A DNA stretch of 15,826 nucleotides from Methanobacteriota archaeon (GTDB lineage: Archaea; Thermoplasmatota; Thermoplasmata; RBG-16-68-12): assembly GCA_005879065.1 (NCBI GenBank), contig VBLU01000068.1, forward strand, positions 1 through 15,826, read 5' to 3'. This document shows positions 7,601-13,796 of this stretch, one piece after another; positions within the stretch are counted from its first letter, which is position 1, and each line of letters begins with the position of its first letter. The notes below the pieces were generated by a model that saw nothing but the letters and a program-made list of their open reading frames with translations, searched no databases and was not told the DNA's origin. Made by a program: the position numbers and the translations under genes.

Positions 7601-10600
7601 TCCCGAGCCCGAAGGAACTGGTCGATGCTCGTCGCGAACAGCTTGCCCTCCGCGTAGACGGGGCCGGAGTACAAGGCGGCCGTGTTCCCGGGCGCGGTCC
7701 ACAGCTGGCTCATCGGAGGCCCGAACAGGTTCGGCGAGGCGCCGCGGCGCTGGTTCGTGTTGTGGAACGTCGGCCAGTCCGCCGGCCCGGGTCCGTAGTA
7801 CTCCAACACGACGTTCGAGTTGCCGGTCGCATTGGGATCCATGGCGGAACTTCCGACGACCACGGTGAGGTCGATCGTGCCCGGCGTCGCTCCCGCCGGG
7901 ACGGTGACTTGCACACCGAAGCTCGCGCCTTGGAGCCCTGTAACCGTGCCGACGTCGGGGATGCCGTCGTTGTTCGTGTCGAGCAACGGAGACCCGTCGG
8001 ATGCGAGGAGTGAGACCTGCCATCCGCTCTGGGACGTCGCCACGATATTCAGGACGTCCGGCTGCCCACCGGTGTTCCGGACGCTCATCGCCGCGGTCAC
8101 CGTCTGTCCCGGCGTGACCTTGAAGTACGGCCCGGCCGCCACGAAGACACCGGCTGGGGGTACCAAGGTCGTCGCACTGGTGGCCGACGAAGCCGAGGGT
8201 AGGCTGACCGAATTCGCCATGATGGTCGCGACGTCCGCGTTACCATCTACCGCAGCCACAGGCACATCGACCGTCGCGGTCAGGGTAATGGCTCCCTTCG
8301 ACGGGATCGGTCCCGTGTCCGGGACGCCGTCGCCGTTCGTGTCGGTCACAGCCGAACCGTTCGCGTACCAGAGGGACGTCGGCCAGGCGAACGGAGCGGA
8401 GCTCCATGCCAGGTTGAACGTATCCTGCGGCAGCGCGATACCGCGGTTCACGACTTTGAAGTCGTAGGAGACGGTCGCTCCCGGCACGGTCTGGGACGAT
8501 TGCGTCTTCGGCGACAGTCGCACGCCGTACAGCGGCGGGATGATCCAGCTCAGGAGCCGGTCCATCATGTTCTGCCGATCGGGAGCGGTGCTGATCGCCT
8601 CGAAGTTGAACGCGAGGTAGGCGGTCTGGTAGGTTCCGGTGTCGACGTGGAGGATCGCAGACCGGCTCGAGGGGCCCGAGTCGTACTGGACCCCGGTCTC
8701 TGCCGGGGCGATCGGGTCGACCACGTCCGGGTAGAACTGGTCATTCGCCCCGTCGCCGCCCGCGATCTGGATGTCGAGTCCGTCGCCGATAGGATCGCCC
8801 GCGACTCCGACCACGTGCCGCGTCGGAGCGTTGTCGGTCACGTACGATGCATGGAGGTACGTGCCGTACAACGGCCCGGACATGAAATTGCTGCAGTAAC
8901 CGAGGTCCTGGCCGATCGCGATCAGACGCCCGCCGGCGTCGAGGTAGCTCGTCAGGACCGTCTGGGACTGGAACATGGCCCCGCAACCGGGCGTGTACCA
9001 GATGACGACCTTGAAGCTGGCCAGATCGGTGAGGGCCGGGATGCCCTGCGTCGCGATGTCCCAGTAGACGAAGTCCTGGCCGACCGCGGTGAGGGCGAGC
9101 GTGTAGTACGTCTCGAAGCTCAGGCCGAAGTCGTCGTCGAGCAGGAGGACGGGCGGGATCGGGAGGGTCGTGAAGGTGTAGTACGCTCCACCGTTGTTGT
9201 CCACCGCCGTGTTCCCGGCCTGGTCCGTCGCGGTGACTTCGAAGAAGTACGTGGTGTTCGGCGTGAGGCCCTTCAGCGTGAGTCCGTGGGTCAGGCCGAA
9301 CCCGCCGACGCCGGTCGCGTTCGGCGGCGTCGTGGTCCCGTACAGGATCGAGCTCGTGGCCGCCTCGTTGGTGAGCCAATCGATCCGCGCCGAATTGTGC
9401 GTGACGCTCGACGTGTTGATGGCGGAGATGACCGGCGGCGTGTCGTCGATCGTCGCGGTGGCGGTCTTCGTCCCGGGCGGACTCGCGTCATCGTACGTGA
9501 CGTTGATCGTGCCACCATTCACCACATTGAGCAGGTTGTCGCCGGGGCTACTGGCCGCGGACGTCAGTTGGATGGAGCCCAAGAACACGCCGGAGGCGTT
9601 CCCGACTTCGGTGGTCGTGACGGTCTCGGCGTCACCGGTGTCGCTGGTCACGGCGACCGTCGCGGTGCCGCTCAGGTCGCTGTCCATGAGCACGAGGCCC
9701 GCGAGTGCCGACGACATGAAGGTGCCCTGGTTCCAGAACACGTTGCCCACCGGGGTCGGCCCGCCGCCGTAGGAGACGACGAGCGCGTAGTCTTGAGGAC
9801 CGGACGGGACGTTGACTCCCGTCACGGTCACCGTGTAGACGCCGACCGCGGGATTCGAGATGTAGACATTCTCCAAGTTGTTTTTCGAGTCGGGTGTTCC
9901 GCCGGGAGCACTCGCGCCGTCCGCGAAGTTGTTCCCCAGATACATCGTCCCATCGGGCGCGGTGACCGTCAGGTCGAGGTCGTTCACGAGCTCCGTGCCC
10001 GCTCCCGGGGTGCCGGGCACATCCGTCCACGCGACGGACACCTTGACCGGCTGATCGACGATTCCGACCGCAATCTGGTACGAGTGAGAAGCTCCGGTCG
10101 CCAAGGAGACCGTCTGGTCATCGTAGAAGTGCGCTGCCGAGGACGCGATCACATTCCCGAGGTGAAGCCGGCCCCAGCCTTCGTCCATGTTCGGGATCGG
10201 GCCGGTGGAGAAGGAACCGAAGGACGGGTTCGCGACCGCGGGCATGTCGACCGCGCCGTTCACCAGGGCGGCCTTCGTGATCGCCGGGCTCGGATCGGCT
10301 CCCGTCGTGTTCCGGAAGTATTGTACGAACAGGGCCGCCGCGCCGGAGACCATCGGGCCGGACATGCTCGTGCCGCCGCAGTAGATGTGGAACGCGTCGA
10401 TGTTCTGCCAGCACCAGTTCGGGTTCGCCTGGCTCGAGAGCGCGGACGCAATCCATCCGCCCGGAGCAACGATGTCCGGCTTGATCCGGCCGTCCGCGGT
10501 CGGGCCGCGGCTGCTGAAGCCGATCGATGCGTTGAAGTCATCGGCCGGCCAGGTGCCCGGAGGCGGGACCGTCGGCCTGAAGTTCAACGAGGCGCCGGTC

Positions 10601-12246
10601 GTGATCACGTTTTTGGAGTTGCCGGGGCTCCCGGTGCTCTGGTAGACCGGCGTGCCGCCGCCCCAACCAGCGTTGCCTGCGGAGAACTCGAAGATGAGCG
10701 ACTGGTTCCCCGCCGTGAAGATGTTCGCGTCTCGGACGAGGCCATCATAGATCATGTCATCGATGAGGTAGGCGCCTCCATCTTGGATGCCCCAGCTATT
10801 GCTGTTGACGGAAGCACTGTTGTTCAAGGCGTCGGAACCGAGCGAGTAGTAGCTCGGGTTCTGCCACGCCCCGCCGCTGTCGAAGATGCGCTGGTTGATG
10901 ATGTCCGCCTGAGGCGCCATCCCGAGGCCCCAGAGGAAGCCGTTCGGGTCGCCTGTCCCGAGGGAGCCGTTGCCCGCGACGATACCCGAGACGTGCGTCC
11001 CATGGCCGAAGCCGTCCGCCCCGTTCGTGAGGGATCCGTACCACAGGTTCGCGACGACGCGGTTGTCGAGTTCCGGATGCATGTCTCCATTCACGTTCGG
11101 GTTGTCGACGCCGGTGTCCACGCCCGTGTCATCGACGGCGACGCGGATGCCGGCTCCTGTGTAGCCGGTCGAGTTGAGCCACGCGAGATAACCGGGCGTT
11201 AGCTGGGAGACGTAGTTGCCCGCGTCGATCTGGCTCGACACTTCATCGAGGACGTGGGGCCGGTAGAACGGCTCGACCCAGTACACGCCGGGCATGGAAG
11301 CGATGCGCGGCAAGTTCGCTGCGTCCACGGACACGCGGACGAGCTCGAACCAGCCCATGCTCATCGTCTGATAGATGCGGTGGGACATCGCGCCGAGGGA
11401 GCGGGACGTGCTCGCGGGCGCGTTCTTGAGAATCAACACACTGAGATCGTAGCTCGGGCCGACCTTGGCCGCGGGACTCACGCCGACGGTGGAGAAGGGA
11501 TCGGCCGACGCGGTGAGGCCGGAACCGCCCGGGGCTGCGACGGCGGACAGCGACAAGCTCGCTGGGGTCGATTTCCCGTTCGGCATTGTGAACGGAACCT
11601 TATCCGTCAGAGTTGGTTCTTTGAAATTCTGGTACACGAGGGGACTGATCCGGTACGCGGGTTGGTAGACGCCGACCCACTGGACCATGGGAGAGAAGGA
11701 AACGCCCTTCGCCTGCTCGGGGGTCATCTGCACGACGAAGGCGAAGTTGGGAATGTAATTGTAAACGCGCACCCCTTGTGCGCGGAGACCGTCGAGCCAG
11801 CTGGAGAGGATGGGACCCTTGAACTGGACGAGGTACAGGCCCGCGGTTCCCGCGGGATACGATGCGATCCGGAGATTGTCCGCGATTGCGGGTTCCGCTT
11901 TCGCGGTATCGAAGGATGCAGAACCGAGATACAACGTCGATCGATCCGTCAACGTACGGAGGATCATGCCTTTCGATTGGAGCGCAGCCGAGGCTTGTCC
12001 GGAGACCGTGGCGAGGACAAACGCTCCATAATCGACGATCGGAATCACTCCCGAATTCGCGAAGGCCACTCGTTCGGATGCGGTCATCGTGCGAATGAGC
12101 ACGGACCGCGCCGAATTGTCGATGATAGGCGACGGCGTCAGTGACGAACCCGTCACCGGCGCGGCGAAGAACGCCGCCAACACTACGCTCACGAGGGCAA
12201 TCGCCAACGACAGCGCTGACGCACGCTGATACACATCTGCTCGCAA
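4657..12246 (-). CDS. Giant membrane-anchored S8 (subtilisin-family) surface protease
   Basis: This 2529-residue secreted protein has a signal peptide at 1-33 (basic n-region, then ALSLAIALVSVVLAAFFAA). Two related pro-modules lie at about 136-205 and 265-335. The S8 catalytic domain spans about 345-700, with Asp373 in VDDTG, His415 in HGTH, oxyanion Asn525 in SAGNAG and Ser627 in GTSMSGP, so the triad is complete. A beta-rich C-terminal peptidase domain follows (about 700-850, AWTDVPGTPGAGTELVNDLD). Next are fibronectin III (about 939-1028), a Rossmann/ThuA-like domain (about 1030-1240), two beta domains with calcium-type loops DTNGDGVPD (1302) and DTNNDGIPD (1423), a PQQ-type beta-propeller (about 1488-1860), seven Ig-like repeats (about 1862-2475), one membrane helix (2490-2511) and a charged 18-residue cytoplasmic tail. 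It should act outside the cell, held at the membrane, probably on proteins or peptides bound by its adhesive domains. The TTG start at 12246 is supported by GGAGG eight bases upstream. Confidence 0.93.
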   Translation of the reverse strand: MRADVYQRASALSLAIALVSVVLAAFFAAPVTGSSLTPSPIIDNSARSVLIRTMTASERVAFANSGVIPIVDYGAFVLATVSGQASAALQSKGMILRTLTDRSTLYLGSASFDTAKAEPAIADNLRIASYPAGTAGLYLVQFKGPILSSWLDGLRAQGVRVYNYIPNFAFVVQMTPEQAKGVSFSPMVQWVGVYQPAYRISPLVYQNFKEPTLTDKVPFTMPNGKSTPASLSLSAVAAPGGSGLTASADPFSTVGVSPAAKVGPSYDLSVLILKNAPASTSRSLGAMSHRIYQTMSMGWFELVRVSVDAANLPRIASMPGVYWVEPFYRPHVLDEVSSQIDAGNYVSQLTPGYLAWLNSTGYTGAGIRVAVDDTGVDTGVDNPNVNGDMHPELDNRVVANLWYGSLTNGADGFGHGTHVSGIVAGNGSLGTGDPNGFLWGLGMAPQADIINQRIFDSGGAWQNPSYYSLGSDALNNSASVNSNSWGIQDGGAYLIDDMIYDGLVRDANIFTAGNQSLIFEFSAGNAGWGGGTPVYQSTGSPGNSKNVITTGASLNFRPTVPPPGTWPADDFNASIGFSSRGPTADGRIKPDIVAPGGWIASALSSQANPNWCWQNIDAFHIYCGGTSMSGPMVSGAAALFVQYFRNTTGADPSPAITKAALVNGAVDMPAVANPSFGSFSTGPIPNMDEGWGRLHLGNVIASSAAHFYDDQTVSLATGASHSYQIAVGIVDQPVKVSVAWTDVPGTPGAGTELVNDLDLTVTAPDGTMYLGNNFADGASAPGGTPDSKNNLENVYISNPAVGVYTVTVTGVNVPSGPQDYALVVSYGGGPTPVGNVFWNQGTFMSSALAGLVLMDSDLSGTATVAVTSDTGDAETVTTTEVGNASGVFLGSIQLTSAASSPGDNLLNVVNGGTINVTYDDASPPGTKTATATIDDTPPVISAINTSSVTHNSARIDWLTNEAATSSILYGTTTPPNATGVGGFGLTHGLTLKGLTPNTTYFFEVTATDQAGNTAVDNNGGAYYTFTTLPIPPVLLLDDDFGLSFETYYTLALTAVGQDFVYWDIATQGIPALTDLASFKVVIWYTPGCGAMFQSQTVLTSYLDAGGRLIAIGQDLGYCSNFMSGPLYGTYLHASYVTDNAPTRHVVGVAGDPIGDGLDIQIAGGDGANDQFYPDVVDPIAPAETGVQYDSGPSSRSAILHVDTGTYQTAYLAFNFEAISTAPDRQNMMDRLLSWIIPPLYGVRLSPKTQSSQTVPGATVSYDFKVVNRGIALPQDTFNLAWSSAPFAWPTSLWYANGSAVTDTNGDGVPDTGPIPSKGAITLTATVDVPVAAVDGNADVATIMANSVSLPSASSATSATTLVPPAGVFVAAGPYFKVTPGQTVTAAMSVRNTGGQPDVLNIVATSQSGWQVSLLASDGSPLLDTNNDGIPDVGTVTGLQGASFGVQVTVPAGATPGTIDLTVVVGSSAMDPNATGNSNVVLEYYGPGPADWPTFHNTNQRRGASPNLFGPPMSQLWTAPGNTAALYSGPVYAEGKLFATSIDQFLRARDPFLGTTIWSRYLGDGSGIPFYTGWPTVANGVVYVIYYTLSGGNLYALDANTGATIWSIAGFDFNARIPLAYADGMVFGEGRDGRVFALDATTGGVVWTYQTNGLFPWGGVTVAAGTVWVSALDPTGSSNGYVFSFDEMTGALRWSFALDGWGGSAPLFAQGNVYVGSFNQATFPPTGTLWALNAFSGTPVWSTSGFGGFWFDTPAYDGTNLYVGSVNGAFSGVDATTGTVLWQTFSSGVIFSSVGLANGYVFGTSTDGGFYILDAATGAIVDAHFLSGAGSASSVAIGKGYVWMDDASGTVNAYGAPGAGVMAAIEAQPGTASLSVGSAALFHAQAYDLYGNPSPGGPYSWTSVNGLGTTLPLSANGDQAIYVAGIQTGTDSLRVASGAFSSDATLSILPGALDHVDLSPGVASVGAGATMAFGAAAKDRFGNTIPGANFTWTVTGGIGTIDASGLFTAATTTGTGTVTAQSGTHIGTAIVEIVPGALATIGVDPATITVVAGDNRLLTARGFDRYNNEIFGLSYRWSTTIGSVPLTGATAILASCTVSGCRAGTGTLTIAAGAMTQDFPVTIVPGPEARIDVSPPTGTVVAGGTLAFSGTPRDAFGNAISGLTVAWTVTGGIGTISAGGVLSASNLVGSGTVVASAGNAPQTTVAISVVPGAASRVTVDQSSLSMIAGATTTLAARVLDAYGNEVTTGHLTWTAGGGSLSRLSSDDRLFLYTAPTATGPDVSISITAVGVSGVPSATITVAILAGPPAAVVISAPQSSVVATGTLAFTAVVTDANGNSIAGSTATWVASAGSIGISSGILTAPQQAGPVLVTATVSGRAAFMTVTVTPASLDHLVVSTNSINVATGAGITLTVSAVDAYGNTVSVPSFTWTTSVGRVDVASDGRTASFFAGDMGGSGKITVSGGGQSKDIPVSVTESSLPLSRQATSATSLLFLVVAILAIAASVFMFVRYRDTRRELEEMRKGGSGEK
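4820..6665 (-). repeat. Seven tandem Ig-like (Big-type) repeats in the protease stalk
   Basis: Approximate repeat starts on the minus strand are 6665, 6400, 6145, 5885, 5620, 5340 and 5085, each about 85-93 residues. The junctions share a PGAxxxIxVxP-type opening (PGALDHVDLSP, PGALATIGVDP, PGPEARIDVSP, PGAASRVTVDQ) and each repeat has a D-x-Y/F-G-N motif (KDRFGNTI, LDAYGNEV, VDAYGNTV) followed by TWT/TWTV. This is the pattern of bacterial-type Ig-like invasin/intimin stalk domains. They probably form a stiff spacer holding the protease and propeller away from the membrane. Repeats 2 and 4 share WTVTGGIGTI and a near-identical stretch of DNA. Confidence 0.8.
6670..7785 (-). other. PQQ-type beta-propeller module inside the protease
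   Basis: At least seven blade signatures are visible in order: ARDPFLGTTIWS, ALDANTGATIWS, ALDATTGGVVWT, SFDEMTGALRWS, ALNAFSGTPVWS, GVDATTGTVLWQ and ILDAATGAIVD. These match the A-x-D-x-x-T-G-x-x-x-W consensus of the quinoprotein/BamB-like propeller repeat. The module opens with DWPTFHNTNQRRGAS, a common start for such archaeal and bacterial propellers. It more likely binds protein or glycan than acts as a PQQ dehydrogenase, because it is embedded in a protease with no dehydrogenase signature. Confidence 0.8.
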
Positions 12247-12250
12247 ATCT

Positions 12251-12261
12251 CTCTCCTCCCC
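12251..12261 (-). promoter_or_regulatory. Shine-Dalgarno site fixing the TTG start of the protease
   Basis: GGGGAGGAGAG on the minus strand includes a GGAGG core (12255-12259) separated by eight bases from the TTG at 12246. The signal-peptide n-region begins right after that TTG. This supports a leadered message and the rare TTG start over any internal GTG. Confidence 0.7.
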
Positions 12262-12289
12262 AATTTCCCGGTCTCGGCACTCTCCATTG

Positions 12290-12300
12290 CCGAAATTCGG
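12290..12300. promoter_or_regulatory. Palindrome copy 1, candidate operator at the protease transcript start
   Basis: CCGAAATTCGG is a perfect odd palindrome (five-base arms around one A). It sits inside a longer imperfect palindrome, TTGCCGAAATTCGGGCAA (12287-12304). The TATA-like box at 12323-12332 predicts transcription starting near 12301, so this copy would cover the start site, a usual place for an archaeal repressor. Confidence 0.5.
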
Positions 12301-12322
12301 GCAAAGGGGATGGGGCTCGTGG

Positions 12323-12332
12323 GGATTTAAGG
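12323..12332 (-). promoter_or_regulatory. Probable TATA box of the giant protease gene
   Basis: The minus strand reads CCTTAAATCC in a GC-rich setting, predicting a start near 12301 and a leader of about 55 bases with the Shine-Dalgarno site. A second AT-rich element, CTAAATTA at about 12340-12348, is an alternative box. Confidence 0.5.
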
Positions 12333-12375
12333 GTTCTTCTAATTTAGGCTAAGGAGCCGCAGACACGCCAGGGGT

Positions 12376-12386
12376 CCGAATTTCGG
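12376..12386. promoter_or_regulatory. Palindrome copy 2, candidate upstream operator of the protease
   Basis: CCGAATTTCGG is the exact reverse complement of the palindrome at 12290-12300. It lies 86 bases upstream of it, centre to centre (about eight helical turns), just after the stop codon of the GcvT-like gene. Two matching sites flanking a promoter suggest a dimeric regulator, possibly with looping. No such regulator gene is in the window. Confidence 0.45.
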
Positions 12387-12397
12387 ATTCGACCTAT

Positions 12398-13354
12398 TCA
12401 CAAAAATGGTAGCGATGACAATCGAGCGCGCAGGGCCCATCCCCCGCGATCGATGAACAGGACTCCATTCGGCGTGACGGCGTCGACGCGCAAGATCGCA
12501 AGCGCAATCACACCACCGAGGGACGGGGACCAAGCGGCGCTCGTCACAAACCCCACCTCGCGTCCGTCGTTCGACACCCGATCCCCATGGACCGGTGCCA
12601 GGTCGCCGTCCGCACGCAGGCCGAGCAGCTTGTTCTCGTCCATGTCCGCGCCGAATCGAGGGATGCCGGCCTCGATTCGAAGGAGCTCCAACGCGTCGCG
12701 CCCGATGGGCGACACACCCGCGCGGGAGAATTTCTCCCACTCCTCAGAGAGGCTCGAGTCGGGCGACCAAATCGTGTAGCCGGTTGTCCCGGTCGATTGG
12801 ACGCGGCCGATGTGCGTCGATCGATGACGGCCCGAGGGGAGCGTCAAGAAAGCGTTTCGAGATACTCCACGGACTTCGACACCGAGCACGGAACCGATCG
12901 TCGAATCCGCATTCGGCCCGAGGACCTCGAGGTGACCGGCCGGTCCGAGGTCGCGGAACTCCACGTCATCACTCACGCGCGCCTTCTCGAGAATCCCAAG
13001 GACGCGGTCTTTCTGCGCGGCCTCGATGTCGAGGACGAGGGAATCCGGCAGCGCATACGCGCGAAGATCTCCGAGGACGCGGCTCTTCTCATTGAGCAGG
13101 AGGCCATAGGCCGACGTACCGGGCGTCAGAATCTTCAAGTCTGGCGTCACAAGGCCATCCAGGAACGGAACGCGTTCGGAGCCCGTGAGTGCGATTTTCG
13201 CGCGATCGCTGAGATCGACCATGCCCGCGCGCGTCCGGGCAACGCGCTCTTCCGCGTCGACGGACCGATATCCCGCCGGGACGGACCAGCCCGCTTCGTT
13301 GCGGAACAGCGCCCCGTCGAAATCATGGTAGGACTGGAGTCGCAACTCTTGCAT
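12398..13354 (-). CDS. GcvT/YgfZ-family folate-binding aminomethyltransferase-like protein
   Basis: This 318-residue protein has the GcvT fold signature: RAGMVDLSDRAKIALTGSER (42-61), LVTPDLKILTPGTSAYGLLL, then VLGDLRAY, whose D96 aligns with the catalytic Asp of T-proteins. LRIEAGIPRFGADMDE lies around 220-236, and VGFVTSAAWSPSLGGVIALA matches the C-terminal GcvT barrel. It is shorter than the usual 360-residue glycine-cleavage T-protein. The diagnostic YgfZ motif (KGCxxGQE) is absent: the matching segment reads ENKLLGLRADGD. No GcvH or GcvP gene is nearby, so a role in glycine cleavage is not shown; a folate-dependent repair or demethylation role is equally possible. The ATG at 13354 is used. 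The upstream neighbour is divergent; only a weak TATA-like GTCAAATG lies about 30 bases upstream. Confidence 0.8.
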   Translation of the reverse strand: MQELRLQSYHDFDGALFRNEAGWSVPAGYRSVDAEERVARTRAGMVDLSDRAKIALTGSERVPFLDGLVTPDLKILTPGTSAYGLLLNEKSRVLGDLRAYALPDSLVLDIEAAQKDRVLGILEKARVSDDVEFRDLGPAGHLEVLGPNADSTIGSVLGVEVRGVSRNAFLTLPSGRHRSTHIGRVQSTGTTGYTIWSPDSSLSEEWEKFSRAGVSPIGRDALELLRIEAGIPRFGADMDENKLLGLRADGDLAPVHGDRVSNDGREVGFVTSAAWSPSLGGVIALAILRVDAVTPNGVLFIDRGGWALRARLSSLPFL

Positions 13355-13465
13355 GTGCGGGACGGACCAAGCGTCGGCACCATTTGACCCTTTGCGGATG
13401 GCCCGAAGGCGAGATGCGTCCTGGAGACAACGCTCCTCGGCAGTCGGCTGCGAATCGCGTCGGAA

Positions 13466-13474
13466 CCTTCATAA
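13466..13474 (+). promoter_or_regulatory. Possible TATA element for the small zinc-ribbon gene
   Basis: CCTTCATAA is centred about 29 bases before the ATG at 13500, a leaderless spacing. The base match to the archaeal TATA consensus is only fair. Confidence 0.35.
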
Positions 13475-13499
13475 CGGGCCGCGCTTTCGTCTGGAGACG

Positions 13500-13796
13500 A
13501 TGGCCCCGGATCTCCGCGAAGGCCAAGTGTCCGTCTTCGCAAAACGGATCATGCGGAAGCCTCGGACCCTGCACTGTCCGTTCTGCGACGGCAAGGTGCT
13601 CTTCACGCGGAACGAGGAGCACTTGGACGCGAAGAATTGCCCGCACTGCGGGATGCGCGTCGAGCGTCGCGAATGGCCCGAGAAGCTCTACGACCCCATG
13701 CCGATCTTGCGCACGAAGCCGGGGGGCCCGGACTCGCTGAAGATCGATACCCCGGAGCCGAAAGAGCCGGCAAAGAAGGCGGAGAAGAAGGACTAA
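13500..13796 (+). CDS. Small double-CxxC zinc-ribbon protein
   Basis: This 98-residue protein has CPFC at 26-29 and CPHC at 47-50, a CxxC-17-CxxC zinc ribbon. It is followed by a charged tail rich in Lys, Glu and Pro, ending EPAKKAEKKD. The reading frame is open further upstream, but the ATG at 13500 is preferred because a TATA-like element is placed for it and the upstream codons look non-coding; the ATG at 13551, eight residues before the first CxxC, is an alternative. I do not recognise a named family; a nucleic-acid or protein-binding adaptor is the general expectation for such ribbons. The gene is tail to tail with the K/E-rich zinc-ribbon gene, the stop codons overlap, and the paired composition suggests the two may be related in function. 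Confidence 0.7.
   Translation: MAPDLREGQVSVFAKRIMRKPRTLHCPFCDGKVLFTRNEEHLDAKNCPHCGMRVERREWPEKLYDPMPILRTKPGGPDSLKIDTPEPKEPAKKAEKKD

Noticed and set aside
6670..7785. PQQ-dependent alcohol dehydrogenase
   Set aside because: Only the propeller repeat consensus is present; cofactor and catalytic residues of quinoprotein dehydrogenases are not seen and the segment is inside a protease.
6601..8013. A 470-codon plus-strand open frame
   Set aside because: It is antisense to the propeller, low in hydrophobic residues, with no motif; a shadow of the GC-rich gene.
8500..11202. A 900-codon open frame on the plus strand
   Set aside because: It lies antisense to the protease's catalytic and middle domains. 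Its translation is an Arg/Asp/Val/Gly-rich string with no domain, the usual mirror of a GC-rich coding strand.
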